Source of the DNA: Actinomycetes bacterium
GTDB lineage: Bacteria; Actinomycetota; Acidimicrobiia; Acidimicrobiales; Palsa-688
Assembly (NCBI GenBank): GCA_021850325.1
Contig: JAJZMF010000048.1
Span: 1 to 64,000 of the forward strand
Direction: 5' to 3'
Length of the DNA: 64,000 nucleotides
The notes under the pieces were generated by a model. The model did not search any database, had not been told where the DNA came from, and was given only the letters and a program-made list of their open reading frames with translations. The position numbers and the translations under genes were made by a program. Shown piece by piece: positions 52,361 to 61,303 of this stretch. Position 1 is the first letter of the stretch, and every line of letters starts with the position of its first letter.

Positions 52361-55006
52361 TTGAGCAGGGACGCTGAGGAGCGCGCCGAGACCCGGGTAC
52401 ACAGCAACTGGTTGCCCGAGGGCAGGGCCGTGGCCTTCGCCGTTGTCATGGTCGCCCTGAGCTCCTGGGAGACGTACCTGGCAACGGGGGCCACCGGCGT
52501 GCCCCAGCACTCCCTGCCCGCCCTCTTCCCCCTGGTCGCCCTAGGGGTGTGGGCCGCTGCCCGCTACCCGGTGAGCGTGGGGGGGCGGCGCATGACGGTC
52601 GCCGTCCAGGCCTGCGAAGCGCCGGCCCTGTTGGGGGTGGTCTTCCTGCCGCCCACCTTGACGGTGGTCGCCTTCTCGCTCGGCTACCTGCCCGCCACCT
52701 GGCCCTCCCGCCGTTCCTGGGCCCAGGTGATGGCGAACTGGGCCTGCTACCTCGTGCCGCTGAGCGTGGCGCCCGTCCTCTACCACCGCCTGGCCGGCCA
52801 GGCTGACGCCCGCAGCGCGGCCGGGTGGCTCGCCGGCGCTGTCGTGCTGGCGGTACTGGTGGTGGGGGAGGCCGTCCTCGCCTCGGGCATGCTGGCACTG
52901 TTGCACCGGAGGTGGCGACGCCGCCCCGGGTGGCCGGCCGCCCTGGACGTCACGGCCCGGCTGGCGGCCGGGGCAGGGGTCGGCCTGGTGGCCACCGTGC
53001 TCGTGGACGTCTACCCCTGGACGGTCGTGCTCTTCTCGGCGGTGGCGGTGGCCGCGGCCGTGGCCTACCGGGCCACTGTTGTCGCCATCCGGCGCTACGC
53101 CAACCTGCATGCCGTGTACGAGTCCACCCGCCGGCTCGCCCCCCTCACCGACGCCCACGAGGTCATGGCCGCGGTGCTCCAGGACGCGCTCCGGCTGCTG
53201 CGGGCGACCCACGTCGAGGTCGTGGTGCCCCTGGACAAGCCGGTCGACCACCTGGTGAGCCGGGCGGTCCTGGGCCGGGACGGCCGGCCGCGCTTCGCCC
53301 ACGGTGAGCTCATGACCAGGCTGGACAAGCTGGCCCAGGCGGGCGGGGGAGCGGTCTACCCCGGCGGTCCCGAGGACGCCGAGGTGACCGGGTTGCTCGA
53401 CGACGCCGGCATCGGCAACGCCATGGTCGCCCCGCTCAACTCCGACAGCACGCCCTCGGGGTACCTCATGGTGGCGGACCGGCCCTTCGGCGAGGAGCAG
53501 TTCCGCCCGTCCGACCTGAAGCTGTTCGAGACCCTGGCCACCAACGCAGGTGCAGCGCTGCGCCGCAGCGACCTCATGTGCCAGCTGCGCAGCGAGGTCT
53601 CGGTGCGCCAGTACCAGTCGCGCCACGACACCCTCACCGGCCTGCCCAACCGCCTGGCCCTCTCGGACCGCCTGCACGACGTACTGGGCTCGGAGGCCGA
53701 GGGTGACGTCGCCGTGCTGTTCGTCGACATCGAGGGGTTCAAGGACGTCAACGACACTCTGGGCCACGTGACCGGCGACGCGGTGCTGCGGGAGGTGGCG
53801 GGCCGGCTCCTCGGCCTGGGCCGCGGCCCCGAGATCGTGGCGCGGCTGGGAGGCGACGAGTTCGCCGTCCTCCTGAGCAGTGTGGTGGGCCGGGAGGAGC
53901 TCGAGCCGGCGGCGGCGCAGCTGCTCGCCATGCTCGCCCAGCCCATCGAGGTGGGCGAGCTGCGCCTCGACCTGCGGGCCAGCCTGGGCGTGGCCCTCAC
54001 CGGCGCCGACGACAGGCTCCCGGACGCGCTCAGCCTGATGAGGCACGCCGAGGTGGCCATGTACATGGCCAAGGAGGCGGGTGGGGGCGTTCAGTTCTAC
54101 GACGCGGCGCGGGACCGCTCGACGGTGCGGCGCCTGACCCTGGCCACGGAACTGCGGCGTGCCCTGGGGACCGATGCCCTCGACGTGTGGTACCAACCCC
54201 TGGTGTCGCTGGGCACGGGCGAGGTCACCGGCTGCGAAGCCCTCCTGCGCTGGCAGCACGCGGAGTTCGGTCCCATCTCGCCCTCGGAGTTCATACCGGT
54301 GGCGGAGAACGCAGGGCTCATCGACGACCTGACGTGGTGGGTGCTCGAACGCGCCCTGGGCCAGCTCAAGGCGTGGCGCGAGATGCTGCCCGGGCTCCGG
54401 ATGTCGGTCAACCTCTCGGCTCGCTCCCTGGCCAACGGGTCGGTCCCCGACCGGGTCGTCACGGCGCTGGGGGAGGCAGGGCTGCCGCCGGAGGCCCTCA
54501 TCCTGGAGCTCACCGAGTCCTCGATGATGACCGACGCCGAGAGCTCGACCAGGGCCCTGCGCGAACTGCGCGGCCTGGGTATCGGCCTGGCCCTGGACGA
54601 CTACGGGACGGGCTACTCCTCCCTCAGCCGTCTGAAGGACCTGCCGTTCAATGACCTGAAGATCGACGGCGAGTTCGTGAGGGAGATGGTGAACGACCGG
54701 GCCGACGAAGCCATAGTCAGGTCCACCATCGAGCTCGCCCGCAACCTCGGCCGTACGGTGGTCGCCGAGGGGGTGGAGGACAAGACAACGCTGCACCGCC
54801 TGGCCAGCCTGGGCTGCCATACGGCCCAGGGCTTCTACCTCGCCCGGCCCCAACCCGCTGCCGAGTGCGAGCTGTGGCTGGCCGCATCGGTGCGCTGGCC
54901 CGCCACCGTGGCCAATGGGGGCGGGCGCCGTCAGGGCCGGGCCCGCGCCGCAGGCGGGCCGGGCGCGGCCAGCTGGTCGAGGACGCCCAGAGCCGCCGAG
55001 GCCTGA
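52361..55006 (+). CDS. Membrane GGDEF-EAL protein (c-di-GMP synthesis and/or breakdown)
   Basis: About 881 residues. An N-terminal membrane sensor with six or so helices (to about 250), a GAF-like region, then GGDEF with intact GGDEF at 497-501 and an EAL domain with EALLRW at 626-631, NLSAR, ELTESS, DDYGTGYSS, KIDGEFV and AEGVE. Both catalytic sets appear complete, so it could make and break c-di-GMP, with one activity probably dominant. No RxxD inhibitory site was checked. TTG 52361 has AAGGGAAAGG before it; the start is uncertain. Confidence 0.9.
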   Translation: MSRDAEERAETRVHSNWLPEGRAVAFAVVMVALSSWETYLATGATGVPQHSLPALFPLVALGVWAAARYPVSVGGRRMTVAVQACEAPALLGVVFLPPTLTVVAFSLGYLPATWPSRRSWAQVMANWACYLVPLSVAPVLYHRLAGQADARSAAGWLAGAVVLAVLVVGEAVLASGMLALLHRRWRRRPGWPAALDVTARLAAGAGVGLVATVLVDVYPWTVVLFSAVAVAAAVAYRATVVAIRRYANLHAVYESTRRLAPLTDAHEVMAAVLQDALRLLRATHVEVVVPLDKPVDHLVSRAVLGRDGRPRFAHGELMTRLDKLAQAGGGAVYPGGPEDAEVTGLLDDAGIGNAMVAPLNSDSTPSGYLMVADRPFGEEQFRPSDLKLFETLATNAGAALRRSDLMCQLRSEVSVRQYQSRHDTLTGLPNRLALSDRLHDVLGSEAEGDVAVLFVDIEGFKDVNDTLGHVTGDAVLREVAGRLLGLGRGPEIVARLGGDEFAVLLSSVVGREELEPAAAQLLAMLAQPIEVGELRLDLRASLGVALTGADDRLPDALSLMRHAEVAMYMAKEAGGGVQFYDAARDRSTVRRLTLATELRRALGTDALDVWYQPLVSLGTGEVTGCEALLRWQHAEFGPISPSEFIPVAENAGLIDDLTWWVLERALGQLKAWREMLPGLRMSVNLSARSLANGSVPDRVVTALGEAGLPPEALILELTESSMMTDAESSTRALRELRGLGIGLALDDYGTGYSSLSRLKDLPFNDLKIDGEFVREMVNDRADEAIVRSTIELARNLGRTVVAEGVEDKTTLHRLASLGCHTAQGFYLARPQPAAECELWLAASVRWPATVANGGGRRQGRARAAGGPGAASWSRTPRAAEA

Positions 55007-55021
55007 GCGCGCCCCCACGCC

Positions 55022-55049
55022 TTGTCGGCCCGGCGTCCCCGGTTAGCAT
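55022..55049 (+). promoter_or_regulatory. Promoter TTGTCG-16-TAGCAT
   Basis: TTGTCG at 55022-55027 and TAGCAT at 55044-55049, spaced 16 nt. The transcript leader of about 33 nt holds GGAGG 8 nt before the TTG at 55089. Confidence 0.55.
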
Positions 55050-55088
55050 GAGGCGCCCGCCTCGCCACATGCCCCGGAGGCACCCGAC

Positions 55089-56150
55089 TTGGCCCTTTCG
55101 GACACCAGCACGGCCCGCTTCGCTGCCCTGGCCCCGCCATCGTTCTCATCGCTGCCCGCCCGGGTGCAGGAGGACCTCCGCCGGGTGGGGGAGCTGCTGT
55201 GGGAGAACGCCCCCTCGGTGGACAGGGAAGGGCACCTGCCCGGTCCGAACCTGGACGCCCTGGCCCGAGCGGGCCTCTACGGTGCCGTGGCACCGACGGA
55301 GGTAGGAGGCCTGGGCCTGGACCAGGCGCAGCTGTGCGCCGTCACCGAGGAGCTGGCCGGAAGTTGTGCCGCCACGACGTTCGTATGGGCCCAGCACCTG
55401 CGTTTCCTACGGGCGATGCTCGACACCTCGGTGCCCGAGCCCCTGCGCCAGGAGTGGCGCGAAGCCGTCGTGGCCGGGCGCGCCCGGGCTGGGGTGGTGC
55501 TCACGGGCCTGATGCCCGGCCCGGCCCGGCTCATCGCCCGTCCCGCCCGGACAGGTTGGTCGCTGCACGGCCAGGCGCCGTGGGTGAGCGGCTGGGGCCT
55601 GGTCGACGTGGTCTACGTGGCGGCGGCCACCGAGGACGGCCAACTCCTGAGCTGTGCCCTGCCTGCCCGCCCGGCCGAGGGGCTCGAGGTGGTCCCGACG
55701 CCGCTCGCCGCCCTGGCCGCCACCCGCACGGTCCGGCTCGGCTTCGACGGCGTGGTGGTGGCGTCCGCTGACGTCCTGGGCCTGGTGCCCATGGAGCGCG
55801 CCCGCGAACAGAGCGAGAACCTCCGCCTCAACGGCTCTTTCGCCCTCGGGGTGGCCCGCCGGTGCTGCGCCCTGTTGGGGCCGGTGCCGGAACTGGAGGC
55901 CGAGCTGGTGCGTTGTCGCGACGACCTGGACGACGCCGGCCCCGCGCAGGCCCCTCAGGCCCGCGCCCGGGCCAGCCTGCTGGCGGTGCGCTGTGCCGAC
56001 GCCCTGGCCGTGGCCCGGGGGAGCGGTTCGGCAGTCACCGGTGACGTCTCCGAGCGACTGCGGCGTGAAGCCTCGTTGTTCCTGGTCTTCGGGGCCCGCC
56101 CGGCCATCCGCCAAGCCATGCTCGCCCGGCTGGGCGCCACACCCGGCTGA
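55089..56150 (+). CDS. Acyl-CoA dehydrogenase-like flavoprotein
   Basis: 353 residues. Typical features: GLYGAVAPTEVGGLGLDQAQLCAVTEELAG at the start, a middle beta domain with PWVSGWGLVDVVYVAA, and a helical C-terminus. The usual catalytic Glu is not obvious and the C-terminal domain is short compared with true acyl-CoA dehydrogenases (~380). It could be a DszC-like or other flavin oxidoreductase. TTG start with GGAGG. The stop lies in a tandem repeat. Confidence 0.82.
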   Translation: MALSDTSTARFAALAPPSFSSLPARVQEDLRRVGELLWENAPSVDREGHLPGPNLDALARAGLYGAVAPTEVGGLGLDQAQLCAVTEELAGSCAATTFVWAQHLRFLRAMLDTSVPEPLRQEWREAVVAGRARAGVVLTGLMPGPARLIARPARTGWSLHGQAPWVSGWGLVDVVYVAAATEDGQLLSCALPARPAEGLEVVPTPLAALAATRTVRLGFDGVVVASADVLGLVPMERAREQSENLRLNGSFALGVARRCCALLGPVPELEAELVRCRDDLDDAGPAQAPQARARASLLAVRCADALAVARGSGSAVTGDVSERLRREASLFLVFGARPAIRQAMLARLGATPG

Positions 56151-56179
56151 GGGCCACACCCGGCTGAGGGCCAGACCCG
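56136..56179 (+). repeat. 17-bp tandem repeat over the stop codon
   Basis: GCCACACCCGGCTGAGG occurs at 56136-56152 and 56153-56169, with a third partial copy (GCCAGACCCG) after. The first TGA is the stop of the acyl-CoA dehydrogenase-like gene. Confidence 0.8.
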
Positions 56180-56245
56180 ACGGGGGCGGGGAGGGGAGGG
56201 CTCAGCGGGGGAGAGCGACCCTCTCCCGGCCCTGCCCGCCTGTGC

Positions 56246-56392
56246 TCAGCGGGCTGGGAGCCGGTAGCCCTGGCAGCGCTTGCACCACCAGCGGTAGTTG
56301 AGCCGGCCCCGGCAACGAGGGCACCGGTAGGCGCCGAGCCGGGCCAGGAGGACGTGCGCGCCCCAGGCCGCCAGGCCGGTCCACTTGAACAT
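56246..56392 (-). CDS. Zinc-ribbon microprotein (48 aa)
   Basis: Short protein with a basic hydrophobic start (FKWTGLAAWGAHVLLARLG) and a zinc ribbon of two pairs, CPRC and CKRC, around RLNYRWW. ATG 56392 has AAGAGA just upstream, and TAGGAT (56446-56451, minus) about 54 nt before it can act as promoter. Conserved-looking; function unknown. Confidence 0.62.
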   Translation of the reverse strand: MFKWTGLAAWGAHVLLARLGAYRCPRCRGRLNYRWWCKRCQGYRLPAR

Positions 56393-56460
56393 TCTCTTGG
56401 GTCGCAGGGCCAGCTCCTTGCCAGGGGCCGGTTCAGCCCCGGCGCATCCTACCGTGCTCC

Positions 56461-57570
56461 TCAGGGCACCCAACTGACCACGGCGTCCACCCCGTCGGCC
56501 AGCGACGGCAGGGTGGCGACGAGCACGGGCCGGGCGCCCGGCCCGGTGGCCGGGACGCGGTAGAGCTGCGGTCGCCCGCTGCCCAGTTGGGACATGAAGG
56601 CGACCTCTCCGCGCCCGTTGGACACGAAGAAGTTGTTGGTCCGGCTGTTGGCTGGTAGCAGGTCGAACTGCTTGTGGGGTGCCGTCAGGCCGAGGACGTA
56701 GGGCACCTGCTCCACCGTCTCGCAGAGCAACCGGGTGGTGCTCACCCAGGCCACGGGGTTGCAGCTCCCGGCCCAGGCCCAATAGCTGCCCTTGGCCTCC
56801 GTGAGCATGTCGGCACCCTGGAAGTAGGTGATCCCCGAGCCCGGGTAACCGGCCCCTGCCGGGACTGCCTTACCTTGGACCACCCCGCTGCGCCCGTCCG
56901 GCGAGGTCACAGTGCCCTCCCGGATGGGCAGGCTGCTCACGGGTGCCAACAGGAACTGGTCGTTGTTGCCGGCGTACATCGACTCCACGACCTTGCCGTG
57001 GGAGCTCGGGTGCTGCCCGCCCACCGGCTCGGAGTACATGACGTTGGCGCCGGTCTGCCACCAGATTGCCTCCGAGGTGGGGCTGAAGGCACCCCGCGTG
57101 TCGTTGGTGAGGGGTGCGCCGAAGCCCGCCTGCCTGGGCTCGGTGCGGCTGACATCGGTGAACCTGCCCGAGGCGAGGTCCCGGTAGCCGATGTCGTTGG
57201 CACCGTCGGCGAGGGTGGCCCCGGCCAGCTCGTAACGGAAGCTCAGGTCGTAGTGCTCGAGGAAGTTCAGACGGTGGCCCTCGTCCGGGCAGCTCTGGCC
57301 GGGGAAGAAGTGGGCGGCCAGGACCGAGCCATCGGCGGGGTCGAGGAGCTTCAACTGCAGCCACCCACCCGTCCCATAGGTCGGGACGTAGCAGTTCGCC
57401 ACCAGTATGCCCGGCCCTCTCAGGGCCGCCGGGCTGCCCTTGTCCAGCCCGACCGGTTTGGCCGCTGCTCCTGCGGGCCCGCTGGGCCCCAGCGCTGCTC
57501 CCATCAGGGCCAGCACGACCAGCGCCGCTGAGCCGGGCCGACCTGGTGCGTACCTGGTGGCTCTCGTCAT
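56461..57570 (-). CDS. Secreted protein with signal peptide
   Basis: 369 residues. N-terminal signal: basic TRATRY, hydrophobic core SAALVVLALMGAALG, and a GAAA cleavage region near residue 36. The mature part is beta-rich (HFFPGQSCPDEGHRL, YRDLASGRF, GITYFQG, AFMSQLGSGRPQLYRV) with the look of a degenerate beta-propeller, including four cysteines. No catalytic signature. Divergent from the next secreted beta-propeller, with palindrome B between them. Function unknown. Confidence 0.82.
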   Translation of the reverse strand: MTRATRYAPGRPGSAALVVLALMGAALGPSGPAGAAAKPVGLDKGSPAALRGPGILVANCYVPTYGTGGWLQLKLLDPADGSVLAAHFFPGQSCPDEGHRLNFLEHYDLSFRYELAGATLADGANDIGYRDLASGRFTDVSRTEPRQAGFGAPLTNDTRGAFSPTSEAIWWQTGANVMYSEPVGGQHPSSHGKVVESMYAGNNDQFLLAPVSSLPIREGTVTSPDGRSGVVQGKAVPAGAGYPGSGITYFQGADMLTEAKGSYWAWAGSCNPVAWVSTTRLLCETVEQVPYVLGLTAPHKQFDLLPANSRTNNFFVSNGRGEVAFMSQLGSGRPQLYRVPATGPGARPVLVATLPSLADGVDAVVSWVP

Positions 57571-57639
57571 GAATGGATCCTCCTACCACCGGGCCGCCCT
57601 CACCAGGGGCAGTTGTGCCCGGTGGCGCGGGCACAATTA

Positions 57640-57652
57640 CGTCACTGTGACG
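57640..57652. promoter_or_regulatory. Palindrome CGTCACWGTGACG, site B
   Basis: CGTCACTGTGACG in the 163-nt gap between two divergent secreted-protein genes. Read on the minus strand the surrounding 20 nt (ATATCGTCACAGTGACGTAA) match those of site C except the central base. Confidence 0.6.
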
Positions 57653-57733
57653 ATATACGTGGGCGAGCAGAGGAGGCCCGGTGGCGGCCGGGTGGTGGGA
57701 ACCAGCCCCCCGGTCGCCGGGCTTATCCCTGGC

Positions 57734-59155
57734 GTGCGACCACTGTTCACCGGTACCTGGCCGGGCCCCGGGGCCGGGGCCCCGCACCCGGTAGCCCGCC
57801 TGCGACGGGCCCTGGGCGGCCTGGCAGCAACGGCGATAGCCCTCTCGCCCGTTGCCACGACGACCCGCGCCACCGGCTGGGTGGGCCGAGGAGAGCTGGC
57901 GGTGGTGGTGCACGGCAGGTTGGCGCTGTACTCGCGCACGGGCGTGCGGCGCTACGTACCGGGCCGGGGGGAGGTGAGCCAGCCGCGCTGGTCCGCCGAC
58001 GGACGCTGGGTGGCGTTCCTCAGGCCGAGCCCCACGCCCGCTGAGCCCGGGCGCCAGCCCCAGCTGTGGACGGCCCGGGCCAACGGCACCGACGTGAGGC
58101 GTGTAACCCCGGTCGGTACGCCGGTGGGCGCGTGGCAGTGGGCACCGTCCGGGCCCGACGTCCTGGGCTACGAAGTGCCGGCCCGGTCAGGCCCGGGCCC
58201 GGTCGGCTACTACACCGACCTGGTGGCGGCCACGATGCCGGCTTCGGGTACGGGGGCCCCTGCCGTGCGCCGCCTCGCCCGGCTGGGTGTTGACAGCGGC
58301 GGCCTGGCATGGTCGCCCAGCGGCTCTGAGCTGGCGGTCAGCTACCGGCCGTCGGTGGGCGCCCGTACCACGGTGGCCGTCACTCCGGCCACCCACTGGG
58401 CGCCCAGGGCGCTCGGCGGGCTCACCAGCGGCCCGGGCAGCTGTGTGCAGCTGCAGGGCTGGTGGCCCGATGGCCAGGGGCTGATCGTGTGGGAAGACCC
58501 GTACTGCTCCGCCAGCATCGCCGCCGACGGCCTGGCGCTGGCCAGCGCCGGCCTGGACGCCGCTCACCCCTCCGTGCTCGCCACGACCCTCGTCCACCCC
58601 GAATGGGTGGCCTGGTCCCCGGGGGGCCGGAGCGTCGCCATCGTCGCCGGAGGCAACCGGGAGGTCTGGTACGGGGGCAAGCACATCGAGCTGTGCCGGG
58701 TGCCCTCGGGTTCCTGCCACGCCCTTCCTGTCCCCTCCGGCCGGATGGCCCTGCTCCCGGCATGGACGACCGCCGGCAGGCTCCTGTACGACCTGGCGCC
58801 GGCGGCGCCGGCGCCTTCGTCCCAGGCTCCCTCGACAGGAGCCGGCACGGGGGGCTGGCAGCCGGGCGGCCCGTTCAGCGAAGCCAGCTCTGCGGCCTGG
58901 TACAGCGCCATGCGCCTCTACGAGGCGGGCCCGGACGGCAAGGGGCCCCGCTACCTGGCCGCTGCCGGCCCGGGGGCGCACGACCCGCTGGTAACGAGCC
59001 ACGGGCTGCTGTTCGTGCGCGCGACGGGCCTGTGGTACCTCGCCGACGGCAGCCGGGGCCCGGTGGAGGTGGCCAGCGGCCTCGGCGACCCGTCTCCCTT
59101 CGGCAACTACTACGGCTATGTGGAGTGGTCGCAGGACTTCGCCTGGCACGTCTAG
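57734..59155 (+). CDS. Secreted TolB-like beta-propeller protein
   Basis: About 473 residues from GTG 57734, with a signal-like segment (LRRALGGLAATAIALSPVATT) near residue 25. PD40/TolB-type blades are seen: SQPRWSADGRWVAFLRP with TARANGTDVRRVTP, then GGLAWSPSGSELAVSY, and EWVAWSPGGRSVAIVAG. Starts at GTG 57695 or 57647 (inside palindrome B) are possible. Role unknown; perhaps envelope binding or regulation, as for LpqB. Pairs with the divergent secreted gene. Confidence 0.82.
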   Translation: MRPLFTGTWPGPGAGAPHPVARLRRALGGLAATAIALSPVATTTRATGWVGRGELAVVVHGRLALYSRTGVRRYVPGRGEVSQPRWSADGRWVAFLRPSPTPAEPGRQPQLWTARANGTDVRRVTPVGTPVGAWQWAPSGPDVLGYEVPARSGPGPVGYYTDLVAATMPASGTGAPAVRRLARLGVDSGGLAWSPSGSELAVSYRPSVGARTTVAVTPATHWAPRALGGLTSGPGSCVQLQGWWPDGQGLIVWEDPYCSASIAADGLALASAGLDAAHPSVLATTLVHPEWVAWSPGGRSVAIVAGGNREVWYGGKHIELCRVPSGSCHALPVPSGRMALLPAWTTAGRLLYDLAPAAPAPSSQAPSTGAGTGGWQPGGPFSEASSAAWYSAMRLYEAGPDGKGPRYLAAAGPGAHDPLVTSHGLLFVRATGLWYLADGSRGPVEVASGLGDPSPFGNYYGYVEWSQDFAWHV

Positions 59156-59554
59156 CCCCAGCTGTCGGGAGGCCCGGTCCCGGGGCCCCCGTGGCTTACT
59201 TTACATAACGGCCCTTATCGGCTGAGCAGCAGTACGGGTCCCAGAGACGAAAGGGCCCCAGGCGGGCGCTGCAGGTACGGACGGGGCCCGGTCCAACTGG
59301 TGGTAGCTTGCCCCGGCCCGGCGGGCGACGTGGGGTCACCACCCCGCCTCGTACATGTGCGACGTGAGGCGACAGCCGGACCGCCCGTTCGACGTGCCTG
59401 AACGCGGGCTCAATATCGTCACTGTGACGTAAGTCCAATGCCGGGGCGAGCTCCTCACGGCACAGGGGCCCGGCTCCTCGCCCTCTTCCTCCACGATGCG
59501 CCGGGCGGCTGCGACGATCCCGGCCCCCGGCCCGGGCCCAGCGTGCCCGTCAGC
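59156..59554. other. Gene-free stretch between convergent genes, with palindrome C
   Basis: No supported gene. Contains palindrome C at 59417-59429 and, near 59200-59220, an AT-richer stretch (TTTACATAACGGCCCTTATC) with an imperfect ATAA/TTAT inverted repeat, unusual in this GC-rich DNA. A weak small transcript could start here. Confidence 0.4.
59417..59429. promoter_or_regulatory. Palindrome CGTCACWGTGACG, site C
   Basis: CGTCACTGTGACG, flanked by AATAT and TAAG, in the gap between two convergent genes. The GTG within it is followed by ACG TAA, so it is not a start codon here. Confidence 0.6.
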
Positions 59555-60019
59555 TCAGTGGCCGGCACCCAGAGCGAAGACCGGGTGCTTGGGGGCGACG
59601 GCCGCGATCTCCTCGTCACTGGCCCCGGCACCCACCCCTTCGAAGAAGGCGCCGGTCTCGGCGCCCCAGTGCGCGAGGTAGGCCCGCAGTACCGGCACCT
59701 TGTCCTCCCCCACCACCTCCATCGCCACGTGGTGCGTGCGCCGGCGCCCGAGGACGAGGTCGAGCTCCCCGCCTGCGGCGCGCACGTTGCGCACCCACTG
59801 GGTCTCCCCCCGCGGTGCCACGAGGTAGTCCCTGCCATCGTGGTGCAGGAGGTTGACCGGCGTGCTCTGAGGCTGCCCCGTCTTGCGCCCCCTCACCACC
59901 AGCACCCGGCTCCCCCGGACGCTCAGGCCCAACCGCGTCGCACCGGCCACTGCCGCGTTCAGTACACGCCTCGTGACCCATCCGGGCGCCCGGTAGTGAG
60001 CTGTCGCCCCGCTGTCCAT
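59555..60019 (-). CDS. Deazaflavin (F420)-type nitroreductase family protein
   Basis: 154 residues of the DDN split-barrel family. VLVVRGRKTGQPQSTPVNLLHHDGRDYLVAPRGETQWVRNVRAAG is the typical binding region (only short parts quoted here: GRKTG, STPVNLL, GETQWVRN). Members use F420 or bind related flavins to reduce quinones or nitro compounds. Start ATG 60019 has AGGAAGG 5 nt upstream. TAGGCT (60071-60076, minus) is a likely -10 box. Confidence 0.88.
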   Translation of the reverse strand: MDSGATAHYRAPGWVTRRVLNAAVAGATRLGLSVRGSRVLVVRGRKTGQPQSTPVNLLHHDGRDYLVAPRGETQWVRNVRAAGGELDLVLGRRRTHHVAMEVVGEDKVPVLRAYLAHWGAETGAFFEGVGAGASDEEIAAVAPKHPVFALGAGH

Positions 60020-60215
60020 GAGCACCTTCCTCGGTACGGGAGCCCGCTTCGGTCGGCAACCCTGCCGACCAGCCTAGCCAACGGTGCCTGCCAGGTCCTG
60101 CGGTGGGGGCGGCCGGCCCTGCGGGCCGGGGCAGCTCTCGGGTCGGCCGCCTGTGCCGCTCCTCGACCGCTCTCATGGGCCGAGCGGCGAGGCTCCGGTG
60201 CCCGCTCGCGCTGCC

Positions 60216-60221
60216 TAGGCT
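60216..60221 (+). promoter_or_regulatory. -10 box of the aldo/keto reductase
   Basis: TAGGCT, 71 nt before the start codon; the same hexamer serves the divergent F420-type gene at 60071-60076 on the other strand. Confidence 0.4.
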
Positions 60222-60292
60222 GTGGGCCGCCGGCGCAACCGGCCCGCTCTGCAAGGACCCACGGACTTTTCACTACCCAACAAGGAGAACGC

Positions 60293-61303
60293 GTGCCCTG
60301 GACTGCCGCCAGTAACCGCTACGACACCATTACCTACCGCCGCTGTGGGACAAGTGGCATCGTCCTGCCACCGGTGGCCCTCGGCCTGTGGCAGAACTTC
60401 GGGGCCAGCCGGCCCCTGGAGACCTCGCGCCACATCGTCCGCCGGGCCTTCGACCTCGGGGTGACCCACTTCGACCTGGCGAACAACTACGGGCCGCCCT
60501 ACGGTACGGCCGAGGAGACCTTCGGCCGCATCATGGCCCAGGACCTGCGGCCCTACAGGGACGAGCTGATCATCTCCAGCAAGGCCGGTTACGACATGTG
60601 GCCCGGTCCCTACGGCGACGGCGGCAGCCGCAAGTACGTCCTGGCCAGCCTGGACCAGAGCCTCCGGCGGATGGGCCTTGACTACGTCGACATCTTCTAC
60701 TCCCACCGTCCTGACCCCAACACCCCGCTCGAGGAGACCATGGGCGCCCTGGCTACGGCGGTGCACCAGGGCAAGGCGCTCTACGCCGCGATCTCCAACT
60801 ACCCCGCAGAGCTGACCGACCGCGCCGCTGCCCTGCTGGCCGACATGGGCGCCCCCCTGCTGGTCCACCAGCCCTCGTACTCGATCTTCAACCGGTGGGT
60901 GGAGCCGGACCTGTTGGACGTGCTCCGCCGGCGAGGGGTGGGCACGGCCGTGTTCTCGCCCCTGGCGCAGGGGCTCTTGAGCGACCGGTACCTCCAGGGT
61001 ATCCCTGAGGGTTCACGGGCCAGCCAGAGGGGCTCCCTGGCGCCCGAGAGCATCTCGGAGGACAAGCTGGCCCGGGTACGGGGCCTCAGCGGGATCGCCA
61101 CTGCCCGCGGCCAGGCCCTCTCCCAGATGGCACTGGCGTGGGTGCTGCGCGACCCCGTGGTGACGACGGCCATCATCGGTGTGAGCAGCGTGGCCCAGCT
61201 CGAGTCCAACCTGGCCGCCCTGGGCAACCTCGACTTCAGCGCCGAGGAGCTGCAGCAGATCGACCGTTACGCGGCCGCCCCAGGCCAGACGCTCCCCCGC
61301 TAA
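60293..61303 (+). CDS. Aldo/keto reductase (YghZ/Gpr-like)
   Basis: 336 residues, TIM-barrel NADPH oxidoreductase. THFDLANNYGPPYGTAEETFG (catalytic Asp and Tyr region), ISSKAGYDMWPGPYGDGGSRK with catalytic Lys, DYVDIFYSHRPDP with His, and SPLAQGLLSDRY identify the AKR14/YghZ group that reduces methylglyoxal and similar aldehydes. GTG start with AAGGAG 5-6 nt upstream. Followed by a transposon remnant. Confidence 0.94.
   Translation: MPWTAASNRYDTITYRRCGTSGIVLPPVALGLWQNFGASRPLETSRHIVRRAFDLGVTHFDLANNYGPPYGTAEETFGRIMAQDLRPYRDELIISSKAGYDMWPGPYGDGGSRKYVLASLDQSLRRMGLDYVDIFYSHRPDPNTPLEETMGALATAVHQGKALYAAISNYPAELTDRAAALLADMGAPLLVHQPSYSIFNRWVEPDLLDVLRRRGVGTAVFSPLAQGLLSDRYLQGIPEGSRASQRGSLAPESISEDKLARVRGLSGIATARGQALSQMALAWVLRDPVVTTAIIGVSSVAQLESNLAALGNLDFSAEELQQIDRYAAAPGQTLPR

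Noticed and set aside
55022-55049. Possible PafBC (RecA-NDp) promoter motif before the acyl-CoA dehydrogenase-like gene
   Set aside because: TTGTCGG is present but the rest of the motif and the 8-nt spacing to TANNNT do not fit; it reads better as an ordinary -35/-10 pair.
59196-59438. Minus-strand 80-codon frame over palindrome C
   Set aside because: No ribosome site, unlike-protein composition, and it lies in a gap between convergent genes.
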